A DNA stretch of 64,000 nt from Streptomyces sp. NBC_01237 (GCF_035917275.1 NZ_CP108508.1:6386001-6450000); one strand, 5' to 3'; shown: positions 38,382 through 47,723, counted from the stretch's first letter. Numbers and translations are program-made. Notes: generated by a model from the sequence alone, not told the origin.

Positions 38382-38635
38382 GTGCGCCCCGGAGCGCCCC
38401 GAGGTCCCCGCGAGCGTCCTGGTGCGCCCGGGAGTGTCCCGGCGCTCCCCCGTGGTCCCCGGGGGCGGGTGACGGTGGCGTGTAGGGGTGAGATCAAGCC
38501 ATGTGACCATGGCCACGAATGGGGCAAACGATCACAGTTGGCTGTCAGAGTGACGGTTCTCAGGTCCTGTGACGTTTACCGGAAGTTCCCACTATCTCCG
38601 GATAAGGGTCCACGAGCCCGCAGGGAGCCCGTCCG
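38382..38635 (+). promoter_or_regulatory. Upstream region of the MMPL gene with spaced repeats
   Basis: About 250 bp without a gene. GTGACGGTT (38550-38558) and GTGACGTTT (38570-38578) are near-identical repeats 20 bp apart, two helical turns. They could be half sites for a dimeric regulator of the transporter. AGGGAG before the TTG start is the ribosome-binding site. Confidence 0.35.
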
Positions 38636-40855
38636 TTGGCCGCCATCGCCCGCTGGTGCATCAGGCACCGCCTCGTCGCCGTCCTCCTCTGGCTGTCCGC
38701 CCTCGGCGGCGCGGCGACCGCGGCGGGCTTCGCGGGTTCCGCGTACTCGAACGACTACGAGGTGCCCGGCACCGAATCCGGCCGGGCCACCGAACTCCTG
38801 CGCAACGGCTTCACGGACCTCGGCGGGGACACCGACACCGTCGTCTGGCACACCACCGGCTCCACGGTCCTCGCCGCCGACGTCGAACAGACGATGACCC
38901 GGACCCTGCACGCGATCGAGGAACTGCCCGGCATCGGCGACGTCACCGGCCCGTACGGTGCCGCCGGGACCGGGCAGATCAGCGAGGACGGCCGCACCGC
39001 GTACGCCACGGTCACCTTCGACCACCAGGCCGACGACATCCCCGAGGAACAGGCGCGGGCGCTCGTCGACACCGCGAAGGCGGCCGGGAGCGACGGGCTG
39101 CGGGTCGAGCTGGGCGGCACCGCCGTCGCCCTCACCGAAGCCCCCGCCCTCCACCTGAGCGAGGCCATCGGGGTGGCCGTCGCCGCAGTCGTCCTCTTCC
39201 TCGCCTTCGGCTCGCTCGCGGCCAGCCTGCTGCCCATCGCCACCGCGCTCGTCTCCGTCGGCACCGCCTACGCGGGCATCGTGCTGCTCGGCCATCTGAT
39301 GACCGTCGCCGACTTCGCACCGATGCTGGGCATGCTGATCGGGCTCGGCGTCGGCATCGACTACGCGCTGTTCATCGTCACCCGGCACCGCAGAGGGCTG
39401 CGACAGGGGATGACGGTCGCCGACGCGGCGCGGAACGCCGTCACCACGACCGGGCGCGCGGTCGTGTTCGCCGGGGCGACGGTCTGTATCGCCCTGCTCG
39501 GCATGCTGGTCCTGCGGCTCGGCTTCCTCAACGGCGTCGCCATCGCCGCCTCGCTCACCGTCGTGCTGACCGTGGCCGCCTCGGTCACGCTGCTGCCCGC
39601 GCTGCTCTCCCTCATCGGAATGCGGGCACTGAGCCGGCGCGAACGCGCGGAGCTCGCCGAGCACGGCCCGCGGCCGGAACCGCCCACCGGCTTCGCCGCC
39701 CGCTGGTCCGCGTTCGTCGAACGGCACCCCAAGCTGCTGGGGGCGATCGCCGCCGCCGTGATGCTGGTCCTCGCCCTGCCCACCTTCGGACTCCACCTGG
39801 GCACCTCCGACCAGGGCAACAACCCCACCAGCTCCACCACCCGGCAGGCGTACGACCTGCTGGCCGACGGCTTCGGACCCGGCGTCAACGGGCCGCTGAC
39901 GATCGCCGCACAGCTCGACGGCGCCGACGACCGGCTCGCCCTCGACAGCCTGCCCGCCGCGCTGCGGGACACCGAGGGCGTCGCGGCGGTCGGACCCCTC
40001 ACGTACAACAGCGCCGGCGACACGGCGTTCCTCACCGTCGTCCCCACGTCGGCACCGCAGTCGAAGCAGACCAGCGAGCTGGTCGACCGGCTCCGCACCG
40101 ACGTCCTGCCGCCGGTGCGGGACGACACCTCGCTGCGGGCCCACGTGGGCGGGGTGACGGCGAGCTACGACGACTTCGCCGAGGTCATCATCGGCAAGCT
40201 GCCGCTCTTCGTCGGTGTCGTCATCGCGCTCGGCTGTCTGCTGCTGCTTCTCGCCTTCCGCTCCGTCGGCATCCCGCTGAAGGCCGCCGTGATGAACGTG
40301 GCGGCCGTGGCCGCCTCGTTCGGGGTCGTCGTCGCGATCTTCCAATGGGGCTGGGGGAGCGAACTGCTGGGCCTCGGCAGCGCCGGCCCCATCGAACCCT
40401 TCCTTCCGGTGATCATGGTCTCGGTGCTCTTCGGCCTCTCGATGGACTACCAGGTCTTCCTGGTGGGACGGATGTACGAGGAGTGGCTGGAGACCGGGGA
40501 CAACCGGCGGGCGGTCCGGGTCGGCCTCGCCGAGACCGGCCGGGTGATCAACTCCGCCGCGGTGATCATGATCTCGGTCTTCCTCGCCTTCGTGCTCAGC
40601 GGCGACCGGGTCATCGCGATGTTCGGCATCGCGCTGGCCGCCGCCGTCGCCCTGGACGCCTTCGTCCTGCGCACCCTGCTGGTGCCCGCCCTGATGCACC
40701 TGCTGGGCGGGGCGAACTGGTGGCTGCCCGCCCGGCTGGAGCGGTGGCTGCCGAGGATCAGCATCGAGCCGCCGGACTGCCGGGTACCGCATGCGAAAAT
40801 CCCGGGGACGCGCGTGAACGAGCAGACGGGAGCGCTCGAACAGCGCGTTCGCTGA
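38636..40855 (+). CDS. MMPL-family (RND-like) transporter
   Basis: 739 residues from a TTG at 38636 with AGGGAG 8 nt upstream. There are two repeats of one helix, an extracytoplasmic domain and five helices. The MMPL/SSD motifs GLGVGIDYALFIVTRHR (helix 4-5 of the first half) and LFGLSMDYQVFLVGRMYEEW (second half) carry the proton-relay Asp-Tyr pairs. Such transporters export lipids, siderophores or antibiotics; many Streptomyces MMPL proteins act in drug or lipid efflux. The substrate is unknown. It stands alone with a repeat-rich upstream region. A hydrophilic tail follows the last helix. Confidence 0.92.
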   Translation: MAAIARWCIRHRLVAVLLWLSALGGAATAAGFAGSAYSNDYEVPGTESGRATELLRNGFTDLGGDTDTVVWHTTGSTVLAADVEQTMTRTLHAIEELPGIGDVTGPYGAAGTGQISEDGRTAYATVTFDHQADDIPEEQARALVDTAKAAGSDGLRVELGGTAVALTEAPALHLSEAIGVAVAAVVLFLAFGSLAASLLPIATALVSVGTAYAGIVLLGHLMTVADFAPMLGMLIGLGVGIDYALFIVTRHRRGLRQGMTVADAARNAVTTTGRAVVFAGATVCIALLGMLVLRLGFLNGVAIAASLTVVLTVAASVTLLPALLSLIGMRALSRRERAELAEHGPRPEPPTGFAARWSAFVERHPKLLGAIAAAVMLVLALPTFGLHLGTSDQGNNPTSSTTRQAYDLLADGFGPGVNGPLTIAAQLDGADDRLALDSLPAALRDTEGVAAVGPLTYNSAGDTAFLTVVPTSAPQSKQTSELVDRLRTDVLPPVRDDTSLRAHVGGVTASYDDFAEVIIGKLPLFVGVVIALGCLLLLLAFRSVGIPLKAAVMNVAAVAASFGVVVAIFQWGWGSELLGLGSAGPIEPFLPVIMVSVLFGLSMDYQVFLVGRMYEEWLETGDNRRAVRVGLAETGRVINSAAVIMISVFLAFVLSGDRVIAMFGIALAAAVALDAFVLRTLLVPALMHLLGGANWWLPARLERWLPRISIEPPDCRVPHAKIPGTRVNEQTGALEQRVR

Positions 40856-41016
40856 GACTCCGGCAGCGGCAGGGCGGGCCACGGGCCCGCCACGGCCCGG
40901 GCCACGGAGTGGGAAGCGGCGTGGAGAGCGGCGCCGGCCACCGCACGGACACCGTGCGGGAAGCAGCGCCGTCCATGCACGGATACCGCACGAGAAGCCG
41001 TACGAGAAGGAGCACG

Positions 41017-41571
41017 ATGTTCGCCATAGCCCTGGATGACGACGGAGCCGAACTGCGCCCGCTGGAGGTCTGGCGGGCACCGGAGTTCCTGGCCCACATG
41101 GACCGGGCGCGGGACCTGGTCGACCCCTGGATCCCGTTCGCCTCGGCCGCCACCGACCTCACCTCGGCGCGGGCCCTGCTCCAGCGGTACGCGGACAAGC
41201 AGGCGGCGGACACGGGGCGGCTGTACGGCATCTGGCTGGACGGCACGCTCGTCGGCGGCGTCCTGTTCCGGATCTTCGACGCGGAGGCCGGGAACTGCGA
41301 GGTGGGCTGCTGGCTGGAGCCCGCCGCGCAGGGGCGCGGCCTGATCACCCGCGCGATGCGGCACCTGATCGACTGGGCGGTCGACGAGCGCGGGATGCAC
41401 CGCGTGGAGTGGGACGCCTCCGCGGCCAACACCCGCAGCATCGCCGTGGCGAAGCGGCTCGGCATGACGCGTGAGGCCGTGCTGCGCGAGAACTACCTGT
41501 ACCGGGGGACGCGGCACGACTCGGAGATCTGGGCCGTCCTGGCACCGGAATGGCGGGAACAGCGGGGCTGA
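41017..41571 (+). CDS. GNAT acetyltransferase, RimJ/RimL type
   Basis: 184 residues from the ATG at 41017 with GAGAAGGAG 5 nt upstream. The N-terminal ELRPLEVWRAPEFLAHMDRARDLVDPWIPFAS and the acetyl-CoA region CEVGCWLEPAAQGRGLITRAM fit ribosomal-protein-type N-acetyltransferases. The core is VEWDASAANTRSIAVAKRLGMTREAVLRENYLYRG. It transfers an acetyl group to an amine, likely a protein N-terminus or an amino compound; the target is unknown. It lies 160 nt after the MMPL gene. Confidence 0.9.
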   Translation: MFAIALDDDGAELRPLEVWRAPEFLAHMDRARDLVDPWIPFASAATDLTSARALLQRYADKQAADTGRLYGIWLDGTLVGGVLFRIFDAEAGNCEVGCWLEPAAQGRGLITRAMRHLIDWAVDERGMHRVEWDASAANTRSIAVAKRLGMTREAVLRENYLYRGTRHDSEIWAVLAPEWREQRG

Positions 41572-41632
41572 CGGACGGGCCGGCGCCGCAACGTTAAGAA
41601 GGTTCTCATCCGGGCCCCCTAGCGTGCGGCGC

Positions 41633-42271
41633 ATGAACACCACCCCCTCCAAGACCTCCACCGCTCCCGCCGTCGACGACGACCGCGAGGAGAAGACCGC
41701 CGCGGACGCGGGCGCCGAGCAGGACGCCCCGGTCACGGCCGATGACCGGGACGGGGCGGCGGACGACGGCACGGCCGAGGCCGTGGACCCGGCGGCGGAC
41801 GACGAGTCGGCCCTGGACGACGAGGACCTGGAGCCGGACGCGTTCGCCGAGGCGTCCCGCGGCGTCGGAGCGGGCGCCGCGGCCGTCGTCGCCGCCGGAC
41901 TCGGCATCGTCTCCCTGACCGGCGCCTGGACCGGCCGCGTCGCCGCCGAGCGCGAGACCCTGATCGGCCAGATCAGCACGTCCGGCGGCGGCAGCGCGGC
42001 CCAGCAGATCTCCGAGATCTACGGGGACGCCTGGCACACCACCGCCCTCGTCAACGGCCTGTTCGCGCTGCTCGCCCTGCTCGTCGGCCTCTTCGTCCTC
42101 GTACGCCCCGCCTTCGGCGCCCCCTCCGACCGCCCGCAGCCCGGCTGGATCCGTGCCGTGGCGCTGGCCGGTGTCGCCCTCGGCGTACTCGGCGTGCTGA
42201 TCTCGGTGGGCATGTACTTCGACCTGTTCGTCGCCCTGCCCAGCGCGGGTGCCCCGGCCAGCGGCGGCTGA
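41633..42271 (+). CDS. Membrane protein with acidic N-terminal tail
   Basis: 212 residues from the ATG at 41633. Residues ~13-72 are strongly acidic (DDDREEKTAADAGAEQDAP, DDEDLEPDAFAE) and probably disordered and cytoplasmic. Three helices follow: GAGAAAVVAAGLGIVSLTGA, TALVNGLFALLALLVGLFVLVRP and [24 protein letters not shown]. No family function recognised. TAGCGT (41620-41625) ends 7 nt before the ATG without a Shine-Dalgarno site, again suggesting a leaderless message. A hairpin follows the stop. Confidence 0.75.
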   Translation: MNTTPSKTSTAPAVDDDREEKTAADAGAEQDAPVTADDRDGAADDGTAEAVDPAADDESALDDEDLEPDAFAEASRGVGAGAAAVVAAGLGIVSLTGAWTGRVAAERETLIGQISTSGGGSAAQQISEIYGDAWHTTALVNGLFALLALLVGLFVLVRPAFGAPSDRPQPGWIRAVALAGVALGVLGVLISVGMYFDLFVALPSAGAPASGG

Positions 42272-42280
42272 GCCACCGAG

Positions 42281-42298
42281 GCCCCGCGGGTGCGGGGC
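42281..42298 (+). terminator. Hairpin after the acidic membrane protein gene
   Basis: GCCCCGC (42281-42287) and GCGGGGC (42292-42298) pair around GGGT, 9 nt after the stop. Confidence 0.45.
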
Positions 42299-42342
42299 GG
42301 TCCGGGCGCGTACGGCGTCCGGCCCGCCCCGCACGCGTATCC

Positions 42343-42384
42343 CTAAGGCATCCTGGCCCGCGTCTAAGGCGTCCCGGCCTGCGG
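42343..42384. repeat. Two imperfect 21-bp direct repeats upstream of the small-protein/LuxR pair
   Basis: Units starting CTAAGGC at 42343 and 42364 are similar over 21 bp (CTAAGGCATCCTGG... and CTAAGGCGTCCCGG...). Each holds a TAAGGC that could serve as a -10 box or protein site for the gene at 42509. Confidence 0.55.
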
Positions 42385-42508
42385 AGATGCGGCACTCGCC
42401 CGATGCGGCGGCACCCCCTGGCGGACGAGAGTGGAGGCACGGCGCGAACGGAGCACCGGCCGGCCGGCCGGTCCCCGCCCGCCGCTTGTCGTCACCGGGG
42501 AGAAGCAC

Positions 42509-42682
42509 ATGTACGACTACGAGCTGCACCAGGTCAACGCCGCCGAACTGATCCGCCGGGCCGACGCCCAGCGCACCGTCCGTCAGGCCCTGCTCGCCCG
42601 CCGGGCGGCGCGTCGTTCCGGACGTGAGGATCCCGAGGGGCGGGTGAGCACGGACCAGGACCGCTTCGCGCACGCCGCCTAG
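42509..42682 (+). CDS. Small 57-residue protein before the LuxR regulator
   Basis: 57 residues from the ATG at 42509, with GGGGAGAAG upstream. Sequence features are an acidic/aromatic start (MYDYELHQVNAAELIRRAD), then a strongly basic helix (RTVRQALLARRAARRSGRED) and a short tail. It looks like one amphipathic helix and may be a coiled coil or a DNA/RNA- or membrane-contacting peptide. No domain recognised. It is 16 nt upstream of the large regulator gene and probably co-transcribed, so it might modulate that regulator; this is only an inference from position. Confidence 0.65.
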   Translation: MYDYELHQVNAAELIRRADAQRTVRQALLARRAARRSGREDPEGRVSTDQDRFAHAA

Positions 42683-42698
42683 GCCGGGCGGCCCGGCG

Positions 42699-45600
42699 AT
42701 GGACGCTCCGGACGCGGTGGGGCGGGTGGTGGCCGTACCGCAGCCCGTCCCACCGCGGCCCGCCCAGCCCGTCCTGCCGCCGCCCGCCCGGCCCGTCCTG
42801 CCGCGGCCGGTCGCGCCGGACGTGTGTGCGATGCTCGGCGACGTGGAGAACAGGTCCGTCAGCCCCGAGTTCGTCGGCCGAGCCGAGGAGCTCGCCTCGC
42901 TCGTCGACGCGCTCGCCCGCGCCGGCGCGGGCGAGCCGCAGGCGTTGCTGATCGGCGGTGAGGCGGGCGTCGGGAAGACCCGCCTGGTCGAGGAGTTCCT
43001 TGCCGCGGCCGGACGCCGAGAAGCCGTCGTCGCCGTGGGCGGCTGTGTGGAGATCGGCGCGGACGGGCTCCCGTTCGCCCCCTTCTCCACCGCACTGCGC
43101 GCACTGCGCCGCACCCTGCCGGGGGAAATGGCCTCGGCCTGCGCCGGACAGGAGGGCGAACTGGCCCGGCTCCTGCCCGAACTCGGCGAGGCCGACCGGG
43201 ACGCGACCGACGAGCACAGCACCGCCCGCCTCTTCGAGCTCACGGCACGACTCCTGGAGCGCATCTCCACGGACCGCACGGTCGTCCTCGTCCTGGAGGA
43301 CCTGCACTGGGCCGACGCCTCCACCCGGCATCTGCTCGCCTATCTCTTCCGCACCCTGCGCAACGGCCGCCTCGTCGTGATCGGGACCTACCGCGCCGAC
43401 GACATCCACCGCCGCCACCCCCTGCGCCCGCTCCTGGCGGAACTGGACCGGCTCCGCACCGTCCGCCGTATCGAACTGCCCCGGTTCAGCCACGCCGAGG
43501 TGCGCCGCCAGCTCACCGGCATCCTCGCCGTGACACCCGAGGCCGCCCTGGTCGACGACATCTTCGAGCGCTCCGACGGCAACGCCTTCTTCGTCGAGGA
43601 ACTGGCCCGCAGCCTGGAGTGCTGCGGCGACAGCTCCGGCCTCTCCGACTCCCTGCGCGACCTCCTTCTGGTCCGCGTCGAAGCACTCTCCGACGACGCC
43701 CAGAAGGTCGCCAGGATCGTCGCCGAGGGCGGATCCACCGTCGAGCACGAACTGCTGGCCGCCGTCGCCGGGCTCGCCGAGGACGAGCTCAACGAGGCCC
43801 TGCGCGCAGCCGTCGGCGCCAACCTGCTGCGCCCCGCACCGGACTCCGACGGCTACCGCTTCCGGCACTCCCTGGTCCGCGAGGCCGTCAGCGACGACCT
43901 GCTGCCCGGCGAGCGCTCCCGCCTCAACCGCCGTTACGCGAAGGCCCTGGAGGCGGACCCCGCCCTCGTCCGGGCCGACGAACGGGCCACCCGGCTCGCC
44001 AGCTACTGGTATGCCGCGCACGACGCGGCCAAGGCCCTGCCCGCCGTACTCAAAGCAGCGGTCGAGGCCCGCCGCCGCTTCGCCCACTCCGAGCAACTGC
44101 GCCTGCTGGAGCGGGCCATGGAGCTGTGGGACGACGTCCCCGACGACGTGCGCCGCACCCTGCGCCCCCTCGACTACGCCGAGGTCTACCCGGCCTGCGG
44201 CTGTGACCCCGAGACGACTCCGCTGCGCTACCTCGACCTGATGGCCGAGGCCACCGTCGCCGCCCGTTTCGGCGGCGACCGCGAACGGGCCCTGGCCATC
44301 TCGAAGAAGGCCATGCGGGTCCTGGACGCCGAGGGCGACCCCCTGCGCGCCGCCTGGTTCTGGGTGCAGCGCTCCCGGCTGATGCAGGACCTCACCCGGG
44401 GCGACGGATGGCAGGAACTCGCCATCGCCCAGGACCTGGTCCGCGGACTGCCCCCGTCCGCCGTGCACGCCGACGTCCTCACCAACGTGGCGAGCTGGGG
44501 AGCCCTGCACCGTCCGGGGCCGGAGACGCTCTCCGACGCCGACCGGGCGGTGGAGTACGCCCGGCTCGTCGGGGACGAGTACATCGAACTGCACGCACGT
44601 CTCACCCGGGGGTGGCTCACCGCCGACGCGGGCGCGGTCGACGAGGGCCTGGCCGAGATGTACGCCGTCCGGGACCGCGCCGACGAACTGCACCTGGTCC
44701 ACCTGGTGGGCCGCGCCAGCATCAACCTCCCCTCCTCGCTGGAGTCCATGGGCCGCTCCCTGGAAGCCGTGGCCGCCGCCGACCACGGCATCGAGGTCTG
44801 CCACAGCCACGGCATCGCCGACACGGAGGCATGGGTCCTCTCCAACCAGTCCCAGTCCTACTTCTCGCTCGGGTACTGGGACGAGAGCCTGGCGGCCGCC
44901 GACGCGGCGGCCCTGCTCGCCCAGTCCCGCAAGTCCCGCGGCCTCGTCGCGACCCGTCGCACCGAACTGGCCATCGCCCGTGGCGACCTCGTCGAGGCCG
45001 AGCAGCAACTCGCCCTGGCCCGGCGCCTGTTCGGGCCGCACGACCCACAGCCCCAGCATCTGATCACCCCGGTCCGCCACGCCATGTACATCGCCGCCCG
45101 GCAGGGGCGCCTCGCCGAGGCACGGGCCGCGTTCGAGGCGCTGGCCGAGCGGGGCTTCCCGCCCGGCACACAGCGGTACGCCCTGCCGCTGCTCCATGTC
45201 GCAGCTGCCGTCGAGGCGGACGCCCGGGGGCTGCCCGCCACCGACCCGGGCCGCCCCGCCGCCCTGGAGCGCATCCGCGGCCACCTGAAGCGGCTGCCGA
45301 TGCTGATCCCCGTCTGGGCCGCCCACGGGGTGCTTGTCGAAGCCGAACTGGCCCGCGCGGAGGGCGCCGACACCCCCGGCCACTGGTCCCGGGCCGCCGA
45401 GGCGTTCGCCCCGCTGCACCGCCCCTACGAACTGGCCCAGATCCGGCATCGCTGGGCCGAGGCGCTCCTCATCGCCCCCGGCGACCGGACCGCCGTGACG
45501 GCCCTGCTGCGCGAGGCCCACGCCGTCGCGCACCGGCTGGGCGCCAAGCCGCTGGCCGAGACCGTGGAACAGCTCGCCGGCCGTGCCCGGATCACGCTGG

Positions 45601-45974
45601 ACGCCCCCGACCGGGCTCCGGCCGGGGGCGGTGGGTCCGAGATCCACGCCGCGGTCCTGGTCCCGTCCGCCGAGGGCAGTACCGGGCGGGACGGCGGCGT
45701 CGGCGCCATCGGCGCCGGGCGGGCGGGCGCCGCGGAACAGGACCCGGCGGTGGCGGCCGTCGAGTCGTTCGGGCTGACCCCGCGCGAACAGGATGTGCAC
45801 CAGTTGGTCGCGGCCGGTCACACCAACCGCAGGATCGCCGAGGAGCTGTACATCTCACCGAAGACGGCGAGCGTGCACGTCTCCAACATCCTGGCCAAGC
45901 TCGGCGTCTCCAGCCGCGGCGAGGCGGCCGCACTCGCGCACCGGCTGCGGCTCTACCCGGCGCGGCAGGGCTAA
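42699..45974 (+). CDS. Large ATP-binding LuxR-family regulator (LAL)
   Basis: 1091 residues if started at the ATG at 42699; an ATG at 42831 would drop a Pro-rich leader. The N-terminal AAA-type ATPase has GGEAGVGKT (86-94) and Walker B VVLVLEDLHWAD. A long TPR-like helical region occupies the middle and is typical of ligand or protein sensing. The C-terminal LuxR helix-turn-helix is FGLTPREQDVHQLVAAGHTNRRIAEEL, followed by SPKTASVHVSNILAKLGVSSRGEAA. LAL regulators often activate antibiotic or carbon-use genes. No cluster is nearby, so the target is unknown. Its stop overlaps that of the opposite-strand gene. Confidence 0.9.
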   Translation: MDAPDAVGRVVAVPQPVPPRPAQPVLPPPARPVLPRPVAPDVCAMLGDVENRSVSPEFVGRAEELASLVDALARAGAGEPQALLIGGEAGVGKTRLVEEFLAAAGRREAVVAVGGCVEIGADGLPFAPFSTALRALRRTLPGEMASACAGQEGELARLLPELGEADRDATDEHSTARLFELTARLLERISTDRTVVLVLEDLHWADASTRHLLAYLFRTLRNGRLVVIGTYRADDIHRRHPLRPLLAELDRLRTVRRIELPRFSHAEVRRQLTGILAVTPEAALVDDIFERSDGNAFFVEELARSLECCGDSSGLSDSLRDLLLVRVEALSDDAQKVARIVAEGGSTVEHELLAAVAGLAEDELNEALRAAVGANLLRPAPDSDGYRFRHSLVREAVSDDLLPGERSRLNRRYAKALEADPALVRADERATRLASYWYAAHDAAKALPAVLKAAVEARRRFAHSEQLRLLERAMELWDDVPDDVRRTLRPLDYAEVYPACGCDPETTPLRYLDLMAEATVAARFGGDRERALAISKKAMRVLDAEGDPLRAAWFWVQRSRLMQDLTRGDGWQELAIAQDLVRGLPPSAVHADVLTNVASWGALHRPGPETLSDADRAVEYARLVGDEYIELHARLTRGWLTADAGAVDEGLAEMYAVRDRADELHLVHLVGRASINLPSSLESMGRSLEAVAAADHGIEVCHSHGIADTEAWVLSNQSQSYFSLGYWDESLAAADAAALLAQSRKSRGLVATRRTELAIARGDLVEAEQQLALARRLFGPHDPQPQHLITPVRHAMYIAARQGRLAEARAAFEALAERGFPPGTQRYALPLLHVAAAVEADARGLPATDPGRPAALERIRGHLKRLPMLIPVWAAHGVLVEAELARAEGADTPGHWSRAAEAFAPLHRPYELAQIRHRWAEALLIAPGDRTAVTALLREAHAVAHRLGAKPLAETVEQLAGRARITLDAPDRAPAGGGGSEIHAAVLVPSAEGSTGRDGGVGAIGAGRAGAAEQDPAVAAVESFGLTPREQDVHQLVAAGHTNRRIAEELYISPKTASVHVSNILAKLGVSSRGEAAALAHRLRLYPARQG

Positions 45975-46336
45975 GGTCTCCCGTCCGGAGCGGCCGGGTC
46001 CGCAGCGGCAGCGCCCGTAGCGCCGTCGTCCTGTACGCCGTCGTGCGCGACCGCGCCGCCCGTTGCGTCGTCGCCCGGAACCTTTGCGCCCGGGGCCTTT
46101 CCGTCCGGAACCTCGCCGACCGGGGCCTTCCCGCTCGGGGCCGTTCCGTCCGGGACCTCGCCGTCCGGGGCGGCCGGCTCCGGCGCGCGGACCGTCACCT
46201 TGCCCGAGGACAGGTCTATCGGCCCCCGGCCCGGATCACCGACGCCGAGATCCACCCGGCTCAGCTCCAGCCGCTTCTGCTCCTCGGACGTGTGCTTACG
46301 GCCCGGGGCGAACAGCTCCTCGAAGAAATTGAACAC
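45971..46336 (-). CDS. Conserved small Streptomyces protein (FNFFEELFAPGRKHT type)
   Basis: 121 residues from a GTG at 46336 with GGAGGGAG 9 nt upstream. The N-terminus FNFFEELFAPGRKHTSEEQKRLEL and RGPIDLSSGKVTVRAPE are strongly conserved-looking. I recall similar DUF6191-type proteins in Streptomyces. The second half is low complexity with repeated P-x-G-K/E-A/V-P units (PDGEVPDGTAPSGKAPVGEVP). No function is known. It follows the sugar-dehydrogenase gene by 68 bp on the minus strand and its stop triplet overlaps that of the LuxR gene. Confidence 0.75.
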   Translation of the reverse strand: MFNFFEELFAPGRKHTSEEQKRLELSRVDLGVGDPGRGPIDLSSGKVTVRAPEPAAPDGEVPDGTAPSGKAPVGEVPDGKAPGAKVPGDDATGGAVAHDGVQDDGATGAAAADPAAPDGRP

Positions 46337-46404
46337 CGGCCGTGCTCCCTCCGACACACTGCGGCATGGTGCCCCCGGGCGTGGCCGGGCCGTGCGGACA
46401 CGGC

Positions 46405-47616
46405 CTAGCGCACCTCCAGCAGCATGATCCGGTCGTCCCCCGGCTTCGGGCTCCCGCGCCCGTCCGTATTGCTGGTGACCAGCCACACCTTGTCGCCCCC
46501 CGCGCTCATCACGGTGCGCAGGCGGCCGTACTTCTTGTCCAGGAACGACTGGGGGGCCGCCAATGGTTCCTTGCCCGTCGTCCCGGACAGCGGGATCCGC
46601 CAGAGCCGCTCGCCCCGCAGGCCCGCCATCCAGATCGAGCCCTCGGCGTACGCGATCCCGCTCGGGGACGCCTGGGACGTCTTCCACTGGGCCACCGGGT
46701 CGACGAACCCCGTCTTGCCCTTCCTGCCCTCGGCGTCGGGCCAGCCGTAGTTCCGGCCCGGCTCGATCAGGTTCAGCTCGTCCCAGGTGTCCTGGCCGAA
46801 CTCGGAGGCCCACAGCCGCTTCTCCCCGTCCCAGGCCAGCCCCTGCACATTGCGGTGCCCGTACGAATACACCACCGAGTCCGCCGCCGGATTGCCGTGC
46901 ACCGGCTCGCCGTCCGGGGTCATCCGCAGGATCTTGCCCGCCAGTGACTCCTTGTCCTGAGCCAGCCCGGTGTCCCCGGTCTCGCCGGTGCCCGCGTACA
47001 GCATCCGGTCCGGGCCGAACGCGATCCGGCCGCCGTTGTGGATGGCGCCCTTGGGGATGCCCCGCAGGATCGTGTCCGGTGCGCCCAGCCGCTGACCGGC
47101 CGGGCGCCCCTCGTCGTACTGCATCCGCGCGATGCGGTTGTCGGACTCGGTGGTGAAGTACGCGTACACCTGATGGTCCGCGCCGTACGTGGCGGAGACC
47201 GCGAGGCCCAGCAGTCCGCCCTCACCGGCCGGTGACACCCCGGGGACGGAGCCCAGGAGGGTTTGCTTGCCGCTCGTGCCGTCGATCCGGTGGATCGTGG
47301 CATCGTCGCGCGAGGCGACCAGCAGATCACCGCCCGGCAGGACCGCCAGTCCCCAGGGGGAGGCGAGGTCCTTCGTGAGTGTCGACAGCACCTTCACGGA
47401 GCCCTTGGCCGGGGGCGGCTCGGGCGACGGGGCGGCCGGGGGAGCGGACGAGGCGTTCGCCGGCGCGGACGCGTCGCCGTCCCGTCCCTTCGTGCCCGCC
47501 GCACCCTCCCCGGACGCGCACGCGGCGGACAGCAGCAGCGACGCCGTGGCCAGGACGGCCAACGCCCCCCTGCGCACCACGGGGACATGGACAGATCCGA
47601 ACACAGCACCGCGCAC
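46405..47616 (-). CDS. PQQ-dependent sugar dehydrogenase-like lipoprotein (glucose/sorbosone dehydrogenase fold)
   Basis: 403 residues from the GTG at 47616 (GGAAGGG 8 nt upstream); an ATG at 47643 is a weaker start. The signal peptide ends with LLLSAAC, giving a lipid-anchored secreted protein. The mature part is a six-bladed propeller: SPWGLAVLPGGDLLVASRD, GEGGLLGLAV, IHNGGRIAFGPDRMLYAGTGE, YSYGHRNVQGLAWD, WASEFGQDTWDELNLIEPGRNYGWP. These match soluble aldose dehydrogenases such as YliI. It probably oxidises a sugar using PQQ and needs the cofactor from elsewhere. An aldo/keto reductase gene lies upstream on the same strand. Confidence 0.9.
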   Translation of the reverse strand: MRGAVFGSVHVPVVRRGALAVLATASLLLSAACASGEGAAGTKGRDGDASAPANASSAPPAAPSPEPPPAKGSVKVLSTLTKDLASPWGLAVLPGGDLLVASRDDATIHRIDGTSGKQTLLGSVPGVSPAGEGGLLGLAVSATYGADHQVYAYFTTESDNRIARMQYDEGRPAGQRLGAPDTILRGIPKGAIHNGGRIAFGPDRMLYAGTGETGDTGLAQDKESLAGKILRMTPDGEPVHGNPAADSVVYSYGHRNVQGLAWDGEKRLWASEFGQDTWDELNLIEPGRNYGWPDAEGRKGKTGFVDPVAQWKTSQASPSGIAYAEGSIWMAGLRGERLWRIPLSGTTGKEPLAAPQSFLDKKYGRLRTVMSAGGDKVWLVTSNTDGRGSPKPGDDRIMLLEVR

Positions 47617-47723
47617 AGTACTGATCCCTTCCGACGGCGGCATGACTACTGTTCATACACCGCGGGCCCCGCCCGGGGTTCCCGGTGCCGTCAATTCCCC
47701 GGCCGTTTCCCCCGGCTGTCCGT

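Noticed and set aside
38569..41571. A 1000-codon frame that runs through the MMPL gene into the acetyltransferase
   Set aside because: Only the end from 41017 shows a GNAT pattern; the rest is an out-of-frame copy of the MMPL gene. It is not a fusion.
42534..45821. A 1095-codon minus-strand frame across the LuxR regulator gene
   Set aside because: Antisense to an LAL gene that has intact Walker and HTH motifs; no motif of its own.
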